Assembly (NCBI GenBank): GCA_964652645.1
Contig: CAZZCS010000072.1
Span: 1 to 12,682 of the forward strand
Reading direction: 5' to 3'
Length of the DNA stretch: 12,682 nucleotides
From: CAZZCS01 sp964652645
Lineage (GTDB): Bacteria; Cloacimonadota; Cloacimonadia; Cloacimonadales; Cloacimonadaceae
In this document: piece by piece, positions 1 through 7,392 of the stretch
Numbering within the stretch: position 1 is the stretch's first letter
Layout: each line of letters starts with the position of its first letter
Translations under genes and position numbers: made by a program
Notes under the pieces: model-generated
Databases searched by the model: none
Seen by the model: only the letters and a program-made list of their open reading frames with translations
What the model was told of the DNA's origin: nothing

Positions 1-58
1 CATGATAAACCATCGGCGCAGCCCTCGTAGCGGAGCTTTCCGCAGCTCCGTAAAAACC

Positions 59-79
59 CCATCGGCGCAGCCGATACCC
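59..79 (+). repeat. Left arm of a perfect 21-bp inverted repeat
   Basis: The 21 bases at 59-79 are the exact reverse complement of 212-232, with 132 bases between the arms. Each arm also contains its own small hairpin (ATCGGC-GCA-GCCGAT), so it can fold locally or pair with its partner. Confidence 0.8.
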
Positions 80-211
80 AAAGAGTGCGTAGCACGGCAG
101 CTCTTGCCGGAGGCAGAGCATAGCCCCGCAGTTCGACTGCGGGGTCCAGGACGCCCCTCCTCCAATGAGTCCGGAGCATGGCAGAGGACGGCACAAATGA
201 CTCCTGCTTGC

Positions 212-232
212 GGGTATCGGCTGCGCCGATGG
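212..232 (-). repeat. Right arm of the 21-bp inverted repeat
   Basis: This is the exact reverse complement of 59-79. It lies just left of the 9-bp tandem units. The enclosed segment carries the 9-bp GC-rich stem-loop at 124-144, so the whole looks like a small palindromic module. Confidence 0.8.
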
Positions 233-236
233 TGTT

Positions 237-297
237 TTCGGTGCCTTCGGTGTTCTCGGTGGTAAAAAAAATCCTGCTGATCCTGGCGATCCTGGGG
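237..297. repeat. Two runs of degenerate 9-bp tandem repeats
   Basis: Three units of the form (T/C)TCGGTGnn fill 237-263. After an A-rich joint, three units ATCCTGCTG, ATCCTGGCG and ATCCTGGGG fill 271-297, and a partial fourth follows at 298. A 9-bp period conserves reading frame and gives an artificial hydrophobic string when translated, but no supported gene contains it. Confidence 0.65.
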
Positions 298-415
298 ATC
301 TGCGTTCTATTCTTTTGGGGCGAGCCACGTCTGAGCAACCCCTCAAACTCAACAATCCCCTGGCTATTCCCTCCAAATCCCCTATTCTATCTACAAACGG
401 CACCTGGAGGTTACC

Positions 416-811
416 TTGAAGATCAGACCCTACGACAAAACCAAAGACGAGGCCCGGCTCATGCAAATGCTGGAGGATGAAGGCGAAGATTGGTCTTGCT
501 ATTGGGCGGAATCTGTTTCTGCCAAATACCGGGAGGCCCTGGCCGCTTCCATCACCTATGTAGCCTATGATGGGCAGATCCTCTGCGGTTACTCCCGTTC
601 TTTGGAAGACTGTGGATTCTATATATACGTCTGCGACCTTCTGGTAAAGCCCCAATACCGCGGGCAGGATCTCGGCCGCAAACTCATGGAAATCATCTAT
701 AGAGACCATCCCGATACCACGGTCTATGTAATGTCCGATGTCGATGGTTATTACTCCCGGCTGGGCTACCATCGCGAAGGCTCCGTCTATGAGGTAAGCA
801 GACCAGATTGA
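416..811 (+). CDS. GNAT-family N-acetyltransferase
   Basis: A 131-residue single-domain acetyltransferase of the GNAT fold, expected to move an acetyl group from acetyl-CoA to an amine. The substrate cannot be read from the sequence. The acetyl-CoA pyrophosphate loop is residues 77-90, LVKPQYRGQDLGRKL, where RGQDLG fits the R-G-x-G-x-G pattern with Asp at the middle Gly position. It is preceded by the typical beta strand (FYIYVCDLLV) and followed by GYYSRLGYHREG, the usual C-terminal 'xFYxxLGF' motif. The start is TTG at 416, chosen because GGAGG at 406-410 sits 5 nt upstream and the product begins with the family's typical MKIRPY strand. The first ATG in frame (455) would remove part of the fold. 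No partner gene is evident, and nothing links it to the CRISPR locus beyond proximity. Confidence 0.9.
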   Translation: MKIRPYDKTKDEARLMQMLEDEGEDWSCYWAESVSAKYREALAASITYVAYDGQILCGYSRSLEDCGFYIYVCDLLVKPQYRGQDLGRKLMEIIYRDHPDTTVYVMSDVDGYYSRLGYHREGSVYEVSRPD

Positions 812-973
812 TAAGTAGCGGCGCTCGTCGAAGAGCAGAAAAGGGGCTGCCGAAATCTATCCAGCAGAGACAGCCAAGCAGCCGAGCACCGGAACAGCAA
901 TGTGAAACCATATAAACACAAATAAGCTAAACTGTATCATACAGCGATTGTATTCTGAAATTGATCTTTGCTA

Positions 974-1002
974 TTGACATAAAACCAGTATCCAAAGATG
1001 TT
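974..1002 (+). promoter_or_regulatory. Possible promoter for the nucleotidyltransferase gene
   Basis: A perfect -35 hexamer TTGACA (974-979) is followed after 17 nt by GATGTT (997-1002), a weak -10 matching 3 of 6 positions. It lies 42 nt before the preferred ATG at 1044. The strong -35 and correct spacing support it; the poor -10 limits confidence. Confidence 0.35.
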
Positions 1003-1043
1003 TCATCCAATATTGAGAGGCGTTGGAGGCTTGCAAAAAGAAA

Positions 1044-2561
1044 ATGGATTCATATCACAAAGGCAAGAGCACACAGATGGCATATCCCCAGATGACATAT
1101 CCAGATCAAATCCCTATTTGTTTTCAAAACAACTATGTTAATGCTGCACAGAGTAAAACAATCATGATACTTAGAGATGCAATAAGGAATACCCCCTTTG
1201 AATCATGTAGCTATCTTGTAGGAGGCTCTGTAAGAGACATACTTCTAGGCAGAGAGATAAATGATTACGATGTATGCGTTGAAATGCCCAAAGGAGGAGA
1301 GAAACTAGCAGAATATCTTCATGAATACGGACACTGCTCCAAACCTCAAAGGCTGAACAAGCATGCGGTTCTTACCTGTAAACATGGATCAAGAACAATA
1401 GAATTCATCCAGACCCTCAAAAAACATGGCAGATCAAGCATTATAGAAAACGATTTTGGGAATCTGGACGAGGACGCCAGCAGCAGAGATTTTACCATAA
1501 ACGCTATTTACATAAGATTAGGAGATATGCTCCTATTGGATCCTACCAAGAGGGGCTTGAGTGATCTCTGTGAAAAGGTAATCCGACCCATTACCAATGC
1601 CTCTGCTTGCTTTAATGATGATCCGCTCAGATTACTCCGGGCCATTAGAATGAGTATAGACCTCAAGTTTGAGATAGATCCGATTCTATGGTCGGACATC
1701 AAACTACACTCATCTCTGATCTCGGATGTACATTTTGAAAGGATCTCCAAAGAGATCCAGATAGCTCTCAGAGCTGATCCAGCAAAGACTCTTGGCATGC
1801 TCCATGAAAGCTGTATTATGAAGCATCTATCTCCTGATCTGAATGATGCCTGCGGCTTGCTCTTTAGCTCAGGAATAACCGCCCCGAAATTGTTTGGACC
1901 AGTAAGCCAACATCCCAGGCAAAAGATTGATATCAAAACCCTTGTCTCTCTCCTCACCATCAGCCTAGATAATGCTGCGACAAATGCCAGCCAATGTGTC
2001 AATATGGCCTGCGCCCAAGAGATCACCAATAAAGCACTTGAATTTATCAGTTCTATGATCAATATCCCTTATAGATACAGCTCAAGACTGAAAGCCCTAG
2101 GGATAGTTTATTGTTTTCTGTGCAGTGCTACAACCAGGGCGAGACTCTCCATATTGGAGCTACGTTTTATCCACAATCTATTAGGATCAGATTTGGAATT
2201 GCTAAAACACATGCTCAAAGTAAAAATGGTCATTTCAAAAAGATCCAAATCCGCAATACATGGACTTATAGCTGATATGCACTCCGCTTCTGCAGCCCTG
2301 CAAAACAGTACATTCCCAATATCGGGCACAGATATCATTTCTCGTTTTGATAAAAAAGACCATAAACAAATAGGAAAATTCATACAGCTTCTTGAGCTTC
2401 ATTGGCTTCAGAACCCAAGCTTGAACAAGGATGAACTGCTCTGTATAACAGATTGTCTGTTACCAATCAGTGCGGCGGGAAATGCACTCCAGAGTATAAG
2501 TGGAAAAGGCAAATCAGCTTTGCTATGGGAGCTAAACGAGATAGAGAAGTATATCAGCTGA
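1044..2561 (+). CDS. Poly(A) polymerase / CCA-adding-type nucleotidyltransferase without recognisable HD domain
   Basis: About 505 residues. It belongs to the class II nucleotidyltransferases that add CCA, A or poly(A) to RNA 3' ends. Head-domain signatures, numbered from ATG 1044, are YLVGGSVRDILLG (57-69), the metal-binding D74-Y-D76, a third acidic residue in RTIEF (E120), SRDFTINAI (147-155) and DDPLRLLRAIR (192-202). The RNA-binding segment follows (ISDVHFERISKEIQIAL). In many CCA enzymes an HD domain comes next. Here the corresponding part lacks a clear HHxxD pattern, and the last 250 residues are helical and unrecognised. The ORF can be extended to TTG 1023, but its upstream GAGAGG is only 2 nt away. 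ATG 1044 has a distant GGAGG (1025-1029), so the start is uncertain. It ends convergently, 72 nt from the CRISPR effector gene. It may be the housekeeping tRNA enzyme or an accessory copy. Confidence 0.85.
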   Translation: MDSYHKGKSTQMAYPQMTYPDQIPICFQNNYVNAAQSKTIMILRDAIRNTPFESCSYLVGGSVRDILLGREINDYDVCVEMPKGGEKLAEYLHEYGHCSKPQRLNKHAVLTCKHGSRTIEFIQTLKKHGRSSIIENDFGNLDEDASSRDFTINAIYIRLGDMLLLDPTKRGLSDLCEKVIRPITNASACFNDDPLRLLRAIRMSIDLKFEIDPILWSDIKLHSSLISDVHFERISKEIQIALRADPAKTLGMLHESCIMKHLSPDLNDACGLLFSSGITAPKLFGPVSQHPRQKIDIKTLVSLLTISLDNAATNASQCVNMACAQEITNKALEFISSMINIPYRYSSRLKALGIVYCFLCSATTRARLSILELRFIHNLLGSDLELLKHMLKVKMVISKRSKSAIHGLIADMHSASAALQNSTFPISGTDIISRFDKKDHKQIGKFIQLLELHWLQNPSLNKDELLCITDCLLPISAAGNALQSISGKGKSALLWELNEIEKYIS

Positions 2562-2633
2562 AACAAATGCACCAGTGCCCACACACCAACCTTATTGTAA
2601 GAGGCTCTGCTTCATACCCTGATAATGGCTTTG

Positions 2634-4172
2634 CTATCTACTTTGTTTGCTTACCAGCTTTTGTACCTCACTTACAACCTCATCAAAAAACCATGCTTTC
2701 TTCACATACTGCTTCAAGTCATTCACCTGTGATATAACTTTAGCGGGGATGAACTCAGGATAAGAGCCATTGGCAAGCTGAAACTTTTTTTGGACGTGGG
2801 TCACCATGAAAACTTCACTGTAGGGTCCACCCTGATTACCAGTGGAAAATGACTTCGATTTTACGATATCACCACTGTGCCCAAAGGTCTTAGCCTCTAT
2901 GCTATAGATAGTACCATGATCTGTAACGAGAACGAGATCATATTCCACTTCAGGAGTGTTTGAATCTTTGTTTCTTTCGAGAGGATATACTTTCACGTTC
3001 ATATACAGCTCATGATCAAGTTTATCTGATTCAACATATAATGCATCATAAATCAGAAGAGCCAGCATATTCTCAAACAGGACCCCAGTCTTCATGCCAT
3101 TGTTCAATAGCTTCCTGGCAGCAGAATGCGTGATCACATCTGGAAAACCATCCTCTCTACCCCAGATATCATTGCAACATGCAATCAGTTCTGCAATGAC
3201 AGGCTTTTGACTTTGATTATAAAGAATTGGGTCATAGCTTTCCAATCTTTGCAGCAAGCTATCACATATAGCATTGCGAATTGCCCCCCAGTACTTTGAA
3301 TATATGTTTTCAGACCCAGGTATTACAGCCAGATTTCTATATAGTTCCGCCAGTTGCATCTCACTGGGGAGCTTTTCTCTTTCCTTCTTCAAGAAGTCTT
3401 TCAGCTTTTTAATGACCAATGCCACATCGTCATAGTTCACTTTCAAAGAGTTATCTATTAGCCCCCTGCATTCGATCAGAGAAGGCCCGATGTTACTGAG
3501 CTCTTTTCGGATAATCTTTTTGCGACTATCTTTATCATCAATATCCAATTCTACTTTGTCAAATGCCCTATAGACCATCTCTGCAAAGTCATCATACTCA
3601 AGGAAATACTTGTTGAACTTGCGAATACTTTCAGGATCTAAGCCCAAGTTCTCTGGAGAGACTTTTTGATATTCTGCCTGATTTTTATCATTGTAATACG
3701 TATAACCATACAGATTCAGGATATCCTCCAGATACAAGGTCTTAGGAGGTGTTAGTTCCTGAATTCGTTCCATGTTTTTGTAAACATTCAATTTGAAAGG
3801 ATTACTATCTAGATAGATCAAGCGGTCGTTGTCATTGGCTCGAGATTGATAGACCGACATCAAACACAGAATCTGGCTTTTTTTTCCACCACTTATATTG
3901 AAGAAGACTTCCTCATAACGGCTCAGTTCATTCAAAAGAAGATCACACAAACTCTTGTCGTTCTTCTCTTCTTGGTCGATTGGTAACTCCGTATAAGTCA
4001 CGTTCTTCCTATTCAGGAAGTTGATCAGGAAATCTGACCATCTTCTGAGCTTGGCATACGAACTCGTCAGGATCATGGCAGAGCATTCGCCAAACTCCTT
4101 TTTCATGAGTAATGGAATCGCATTTACAGTGTTGTTCTGAGTTGATATGATTACATGAATCCTGCTTTTCAT
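2634..4172 (-). CDS. CARF-domain effector with C-terminal PD-(D/E)XK nuclease (Card1/Can2-like), in csm6 position
   Basis: A 512-residue predicted cyclic-oligoadenylate-activated nuclease. The N-terminal CARF domain (about 1-150) shows the nucleotide-binding motif NISGGKKSQ at 92-100, followed by LIYLDSN. The C-terminal nuclease core shows G363-V-L-F-E367, then D412 in VEYDLVLV, then E426-A-K428 after the strand TIYSI. This is the E...D...ExK pattern of PD-(D/E)XK enzymes of the DUF1887/Card1 type. No HEPN RxxxxH motif is visible, so it is not a standard Csm6. Card1 is roughly 370 residues. This protein has a helical, charged middle of about 170 residues (about 180-350) with no assignment. 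The start ATG lies 11 nt after the csm5 stop, with no strong ribosome site, suggesting translational coupling. Expected role: degrade DNA or RNA when Cas10 makes its messenger. Substrate and ring size (cA4 or cA6) cannot be read. Confidence 0.85.
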   Translation of the reverse strand: MKSRIHVIISTQNNTVNAIPLLMKKEFGECSAMILTSSYAKLRRWSDFLINFLNRKNVTYTELPIDQEEKNDKSLCDLLLNELSRYEEVFFNISGGKKSQILCLMSVYQSRANDNDRLIYLDSNPFKLNVYKNMERIQELTPPKTLYLEDILNLYGYTYYNDKNQAEYQKVSPENLGLDPESIRKFNKYFLEYDDFAEMVYRAFDKVELDIDDKDSRKKIIRKELSNIGPSLIECRGLIDNSLKVNYDDVALVIKKLKDFLKKEREKLPSEMQLAELYRNLAVIPGSENIYSKYWGAIRNAICDSLLQRLESYDPILYNQSQKPVIAELIACCNDIWGREDGFPDVITHSAARKLLNNGMKTGVLFENMLALLIYDALYVESDKLDHELYMNVKVYPLERNKDSNTPEVEYDLVLVTDHGTIYSIEAKTFGHSGDIVKSKSFSTGNQGGPYSEVFMVTHVQKKFQLANGSYPEFIPAKVISQVNDLKQYVKKAWFFDEVVSEVQKLVSKQSR

Positions 4173-4183
4173 AAGTCACACTT

Positions 4184-5236
4184 CTATTGGGATGTGTACA
4201 AAAACTTGCACCAACCCATGATTTTATCATCCACGGTAGATTTGGTGATGGGTATTCTAAAGTTTTTAGAATCTGCTTTGAGATAGTTCTGGCCGCTACC
4301 TTTTCCCAGTTTCATAATGAAAGAACCTTCTACCAATCCATCAAATTGCCCCAATACAGCTTTCATTGAGTTTTTCAGCTTGGGGTTTGTGGTTCGTTCT
4401 ATATCCTGTTCCAGCTTTTGCTTGTAATATGAATTGATCCAGGAACAGAAAGCATACAAACGCTCAGTAGGGTCTGGAAGAGATGCTCCAAAGATGTCTT
4501 TGATCTGTTTGTGACCAAAGAAATCAAAATTCAAAGAAAGCGTTGTTATGGCTGCCACTTTCTCCGAGGCTCGGGGCAACAGAGTTTCTGCCATATTGAA
4601 GGGAATCACTTGATCTTTATGCACGTAAGATCGATTGATGTATCTGATCCTGATATCGTTTGTGATCAGAGGAGCATCAGCTAGCTTGATGTATTTGAAG
4701 GGATCAAGGCTCATGTCCCGCACATGCTTGTATCCATTATCCCGATAGGATCCCAAAAGCTCAGTTTCATAGTCGCTGTCTCTTGGATTTACCTTGGTCC
4801 CGGAATCAAGCTTGCTGATAATAGCAGTCCTGATGGCCCCCTTGATAGAGCTTCCAGGAATATACGGTTCTTTGAGCGCAGAGCGAATAAACTCGCTCAC
4901 AATGGTCTGGTTTCTCTCTTCTGCGATGTTCTTTATATACTGTTCCTGGATTTCAGGTAGCACCTGGTATCGAACAGAGTATAGAGCCACATTATCGGGA
5001 TCAAAGCTCTCGTACAGGTAGCGAATCAGGTTTTTCAGGTTACTCTCTTTTAGCAGCTTAAATAGTGTATCTTTATCCTTTGCAATAAGATAATTTACGA
5101 ATTGATTGTATCTAATATGGTGCGCATAGTCGTTCTTGATAAGGAAGCGGAATGGATCCAGCTCCTCTCCACTCCCAATATGAATCGGAGTCAAGACAAC
5201 CATTTGATACTTGAGTTTTAGAAACTTGTGCATCAT
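4184..5236 (-). CDS. csm5: Type III-A CRISPR RAMP protein Csm5
   Basis: A 350-residue RAMP-fold subunit that caps the 3' end of the crRNA in the Csm complex. The N-terminus carries TPIHIGSGEELDPF (16-29), the usual Csm5 opening strand and Gly loop. YIPGSSIKGAIRTAI (125-139) is the conserved 'PGSSxKGaiR' segment shared by Csm3 and Csm5. LGKGSGQN (310-317) is the C-terminal glycine-rich loop, and GWCKFLY lies near the end. Two ATG codons stand in tandem at 5236 and 5233. The first gives a 4-nt ATGA overlap with the csm4 stop, a common sign of coupled translation. It sits between csm4 and the effector gene in standard csm order. Confidence 0.92.
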   Translation of the reverse strand: MMHKFLKLKYQMVVLTPIHIGSGEELDPFRFLIKNDYAHHIRYNQFVNYLIAKDKDTLFKLLKESNLKNLIRYLYESFDPDNVALYSVRYQVLPEIQEQYIKNIAEERNQTIVSEFIRSALKEPYIPGSSIKGAIRTAIISKLDSGTKVNPRDSDYETELLGSYRDNGYKHVRDMSLDPFKYIKLADAPLITNDIRIRYINRSYVHKDQVIPFNMAETLLPRASEKVAAITTLSLNFDFFGHKQIKDIFGASLPDPTERLYAFCSWINSYYKQKLEQDIERTTNPKLKNSMKAVLGQFDGLVEGSFIMKLGKGSGQNYLKADSKNFRIPITKSTVDDKIMGWCKFLYTSQ

Positions 5237-6204
5237 CCCTCCCTGATTTCGATAGGTATGCTCATAGCATACAGGTTTTGAGCTATGGCCTTGTTTTCTG
5301 GATGGATATCGGCAAGCATCCTGCCTACAGGGGCATGGGCACCATAGAATACAGAGCCCGGCAATAGCATGTAAAATGGATACTTAAAGGGGCTGATTCC
5401 ATTTGCAAATGTTCCACCGGTTTTTCCATACTTTGCCTTTCCTGTATAAGAGCAGTTAGTGGGATCATCATCTCGGGGGACCATATTGGAGATCAGCAGA
5501 TGAGCATTGGGTTTTTTCGCAGATGGGAGGGCAGCAATCGGTTCCAGAGAGACTTTTAGCTCCCCTCTACCCGTAGATTTGTTTTTCCCATATCCAGAAT
5601 CACTAATGAATTCAAAGACCGTGATCCATTCCTGAAAACTAAGTATCTCGGAGCTGGATAGATAGGATTCCATGTTTCTTTCATCATTCTTCCAGAAGAC
5701 CTCTTCTGCAAACAAGCCACCCTCTTCAGCATCGGTAGTACCTGAGAGGCGATTAATCTTGTTGTGAAACACGGGAGGGTGAGCCTTCGAGGGAACTTTT
5801 CGGGGGGAACCCAAATAGCTTTTAAACTGCATATGGCAATAGGATATCGGATCAAATCCCCCTTCTAGCTCCAGCAGATCTGCTTGAGAAATCAGTGATC
5901 TCCTTTTGAATTCCTTCCAGAATTCAGACCAGGCAATTTCATGCTCAGGCTTGTACTTGTATAATGCCTTCATCAGCTCAAAATCTATCTTCGCCATTAT
6001 CTGGGGCGAGGGCAGATACCCGGGAGGAAATGCAGAGGATAGTACCATTTGTGGCTCTGCCATCAAGCCCGAAAGGATCTGGGCAAAGCGACTCTCTCCA
6101 TACAAGTACACCAAAGCCCAAGCTATATGCCGAAAGATAGTGTCGCTCTGTAATTGAGTCCCGTATGGTGATTTCAGACACCATTTGATTTTATATAGTG
6201 TCAT
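5233..6204 (-). CDS. csm4: Type III-A CRISPR RAMP protein Csm4
   Basis: A 323-residue RAMP protein expected to bind the 5' handle of the crRNA and contact Cas10 at the base of the Csm complex. SPYGTQLQSDTIFRHIAWAL (residues 12-31) corresponds to the 'H/G...SDTLFgal' opening of Csm4. GYGKNKSTGRGEL (204-216) is the central glycine-rich loop, and the C-terminal segment GSVFYGAHAPVGR is typical. The start ATG has GGAG 5 nt upstream, in the 12-nt gap after csm3. No sign of truncation. Confidence 0.92.
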   Translation of the reverse strand: MTLYKIKWCLKSPYGTQLQSDTIFRHIAWALVYLYGESRFAQILSGLMAEPQMVLSSAFPPGYLPSPQIMAKIDFELMKALYKYKPEHEIAWSEFWKEFKRRSLISQADLLELEGGFDPISYCHMQFKSYLGSPRKVPSKAHPPVFHNKINRLSGTTDAEEGGLFAEEVFWKNDERNMESYLSSSEILSFQEWITVFEFISDSGYGKNKSTGRGELKVSLEPIAALPSAKKPNAHLLISNMVPRDDDPTNCSYTGKAKYGKTGGTFANGISPFKYPFYMLLPGSVFYGAHAPVGRMLADIHPENKAIAQNLYAMSIPIEIREG

Positions 6205-6216
6205 ATTATCTCCACT

Positions 6217-6942
6217 TTAGAGGGCTATAGTCTCCCCATCCTGCTTCAATCCAAAGAAATCGACTCTGCCATAGCCGCGAGAACCAGAGCCGCCCAAAGC
6301 ATCATTTTGTACCAGTTGAAGTCCTTTTTTTAAGATAGTGAGAAACTCTGTATCCTCGCCCTCTTCAAATACTCTAAGACTTACAGAGAAGTCAAAAACA
6401 GTCCCAGCAGGTACGCGTTCCAGGGTTCTGGGGCCGCTTCTCCCTACTGTCCCACTCAAACGATCTATAGAAACCTCTACTTTTGCTTCGGAAAAGTTCG
6501 AGGCCATATCGGCTATCAGACTATCGATATCCCGGTTTATATTCTCTTCTTTCAGCTCTACTCCAGCGGGCATTACGCCTACAATATTGCTATCTCTAAA
6601 TATCACTCGGGTAGGAAGAGTGGGGGCATCGGGCTTATGTTCCAGATGGCCAAACATTTTGGCAATTTTGTTTTCAGTCCAGTCTGGATTTTTAGCTGGA
6701 TTGAAGTCTCTTATCCCAGGTATTGAGCCTCTTTTATTCTCATCTATCAAGTTGTAAAAAGCTTCCAATAAGAATCTAGTTTTCCCTTTGACGGAAGAGC
6801 CCGGTATATAAGGCATATTGGTGATAGGGTTTTTTACTACCGGAGAATCAATCCCTCCGATCTGCATTGTGTCTTTGTTTCCTCCGATTCTCAGACCGGA
6901 TTTCAGGTACATGAAACCTTCGATATTGATTGTTTTATACAT
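6217..6942 (-). CDS. csm3: Type III-A CRISPR RAMP protein Csm3, target-RNA nuclease subunit
   Basis: A 241-residue backbone subunit that lines the crRNA and cuts target RNA at 6-nt intervals. The segment IGGIDSPV places Asp32 at the position of the catalytic Asp33 of Streptococcus thermophilus Csm3, so RNA cleavage should be intact. YIPGSSVKGKTRFLL (45-59) is the RAMP hallmark, and ALGGSGSRGYGRV (215-227) is the C-terminal glycine-rich loop. The start ATG is preceded by GGAGG in the 12-nt gap after csm2. Length is close to the family norm. Confidence 0.95.
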   Translation of the reverse strand: MYKTINIEGFMYLKSGLRIGGNKDTMQIGGIDSPVVKNPITNMPYIPGSSVKGKTRFLLEAFYNLIDENKRGSIPGIRDFNPAKNPDWTENKIAKMFGHLEHKPDAPTLPTRVIFRDSNIVGVMPAGVELKEENINRDIDSLIADMASNFSEAKVEVSIDRLSGTVGRSGPRTLERVPAGTVFDFSVSLRVFEEGEDTEFLTILKKGLQLVQNDALGGSGSRGYGRVDFFGLKQDGETIAL

Positions 6943-6954
6943 TGTTCTATCCTC

Positions 6955-7392
6955 CTATTTCTTATTTGAATAGCCGATCACGGCTTCGAAAACATAGCAA
7001 GCCTTATCAAACTTGTCCACGTCGTCACCCACTTCGTCCACGAGCTTGCAGACGAAATCTGCAAAGAGCCTGTTTATCGTAGAGCCCTGCTGCACAAAAG
7101 TCTTGTAGTTCGTCTTTGCTTTGATCAGTTTCACAAATATCAGCTTTTCATCCTTTTTGGATGCTGGCAATGCCTTGATTCGCAAAAACTCATTGTAAAA
7201 ATTCCTCATTGCAGTAGCACCCATGGCGTTATTACCTTGATTAGCAAGGCCCTGCGAGAGCTTCTGGGCATTCTCGCCGACCCAATTTGGGTTCAGTTTT
7301 TCACCGTTGAAAAACTTTTCTGTAAAGTAATTCACGTTGCTCTGAACCGCTTGGTCACCTGAATTTCGATTACGATCATTTGCTTGATACAT
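6955..7392 (-). CDS. csm2: Type III-A CRISPR small subunit Csm2
   Basis: A 145-residue, mostly helical small subunit that forms the inner filament of the Csm complex next to the target strand. The diagnostic segment is TAMRNFYNEFLRIK (60-73), equivalent to 'tQlRkFyn', followed by KLIFVKLIKAKTNYK. The first 25 residues are polar and probably disordered. The ATG directly abuts the TAA of cas10 with no base between them, and its ribosome site AAGGAGG (7398-7404) lies within the last codons of cas10. Confidence 0.92.
   Translation of the reverse strand: MYQANDRNRNSGDQAVQSNVNYFTEKFFNGEKLNPNWVGENAQKLSQGLANQGNNAMGATAMRNFYNEFLRIKALPASKKDEKLIFVKLIKAKTNYKTFVQQGSTINRLFADFVCKLVDEVGDDVDKFDKACYVFEAVIGYSNKK

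Larger units (their letters stand above)
1..415. other. GC-rich intergenic region with clustered hairpins and 9-bp tandem units
   Basis: I see no convincing gene here. The stretch is built from structured units. A 7-bp stem (31-37 with 44-50, CGGAGCT/AGCTCCG) is followed by a short hairpin at 61-75 (ATCGGC, loop GCA, GCCGAT), a 9-bp stem with a TCG loop at 124-144 (CCCCGCAGT/ACTGCGGGG), and a second copy of the ATCGGC hairpin in inverted orientation near 216-230. After these come tandem 9-mers of the TTCGGTGnn type (237-263) and of the ATCCTGnnn type (271-297). The pattern suggests a repetitive intergenic element rather than a coding region. The region ends in the ribosome-binding site of the acetyltransferase gene. 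Confidence 0.6.

Noticed and set aside
178..480. Open frame with a hydrophobic stretch (ILLILAILGICVLFFW)
   Set aside because: The hydrophobic part is a by-product of the 9-bp tandem units. There is no good ribosome site, and the frame runs into the acetyltransferase gene.
693..911. Minus-strand 72-codon frame overlapping the end of the acetyltransferase gene
   Set aside because: Arg/Leu/Ser-rich low-information translation, mostly antisense to a real gene, with no ribosome site or domain.
1508..2383. Minus-strand open frames opposite the nucleotidyltransferase (1508-2062 and 2108-2383)
   Set aside because: They lie antisense to a gene with complete family motifs and carry no motifs of their own.
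2565..2585. Possible terminator between the convergent genes (GCAC/GTGC stem)
   Set aside because: The stem is only 4 bp with a 2-nt loop and no T-run on either strand.
2634..4172. Calling the effector Csm6
   Set aside because: It has a CARF domain but no HEPN RxxxxH motif; the C-terminal E...D...ExK pattern is that of a PD-(D/E)XK nuclease.
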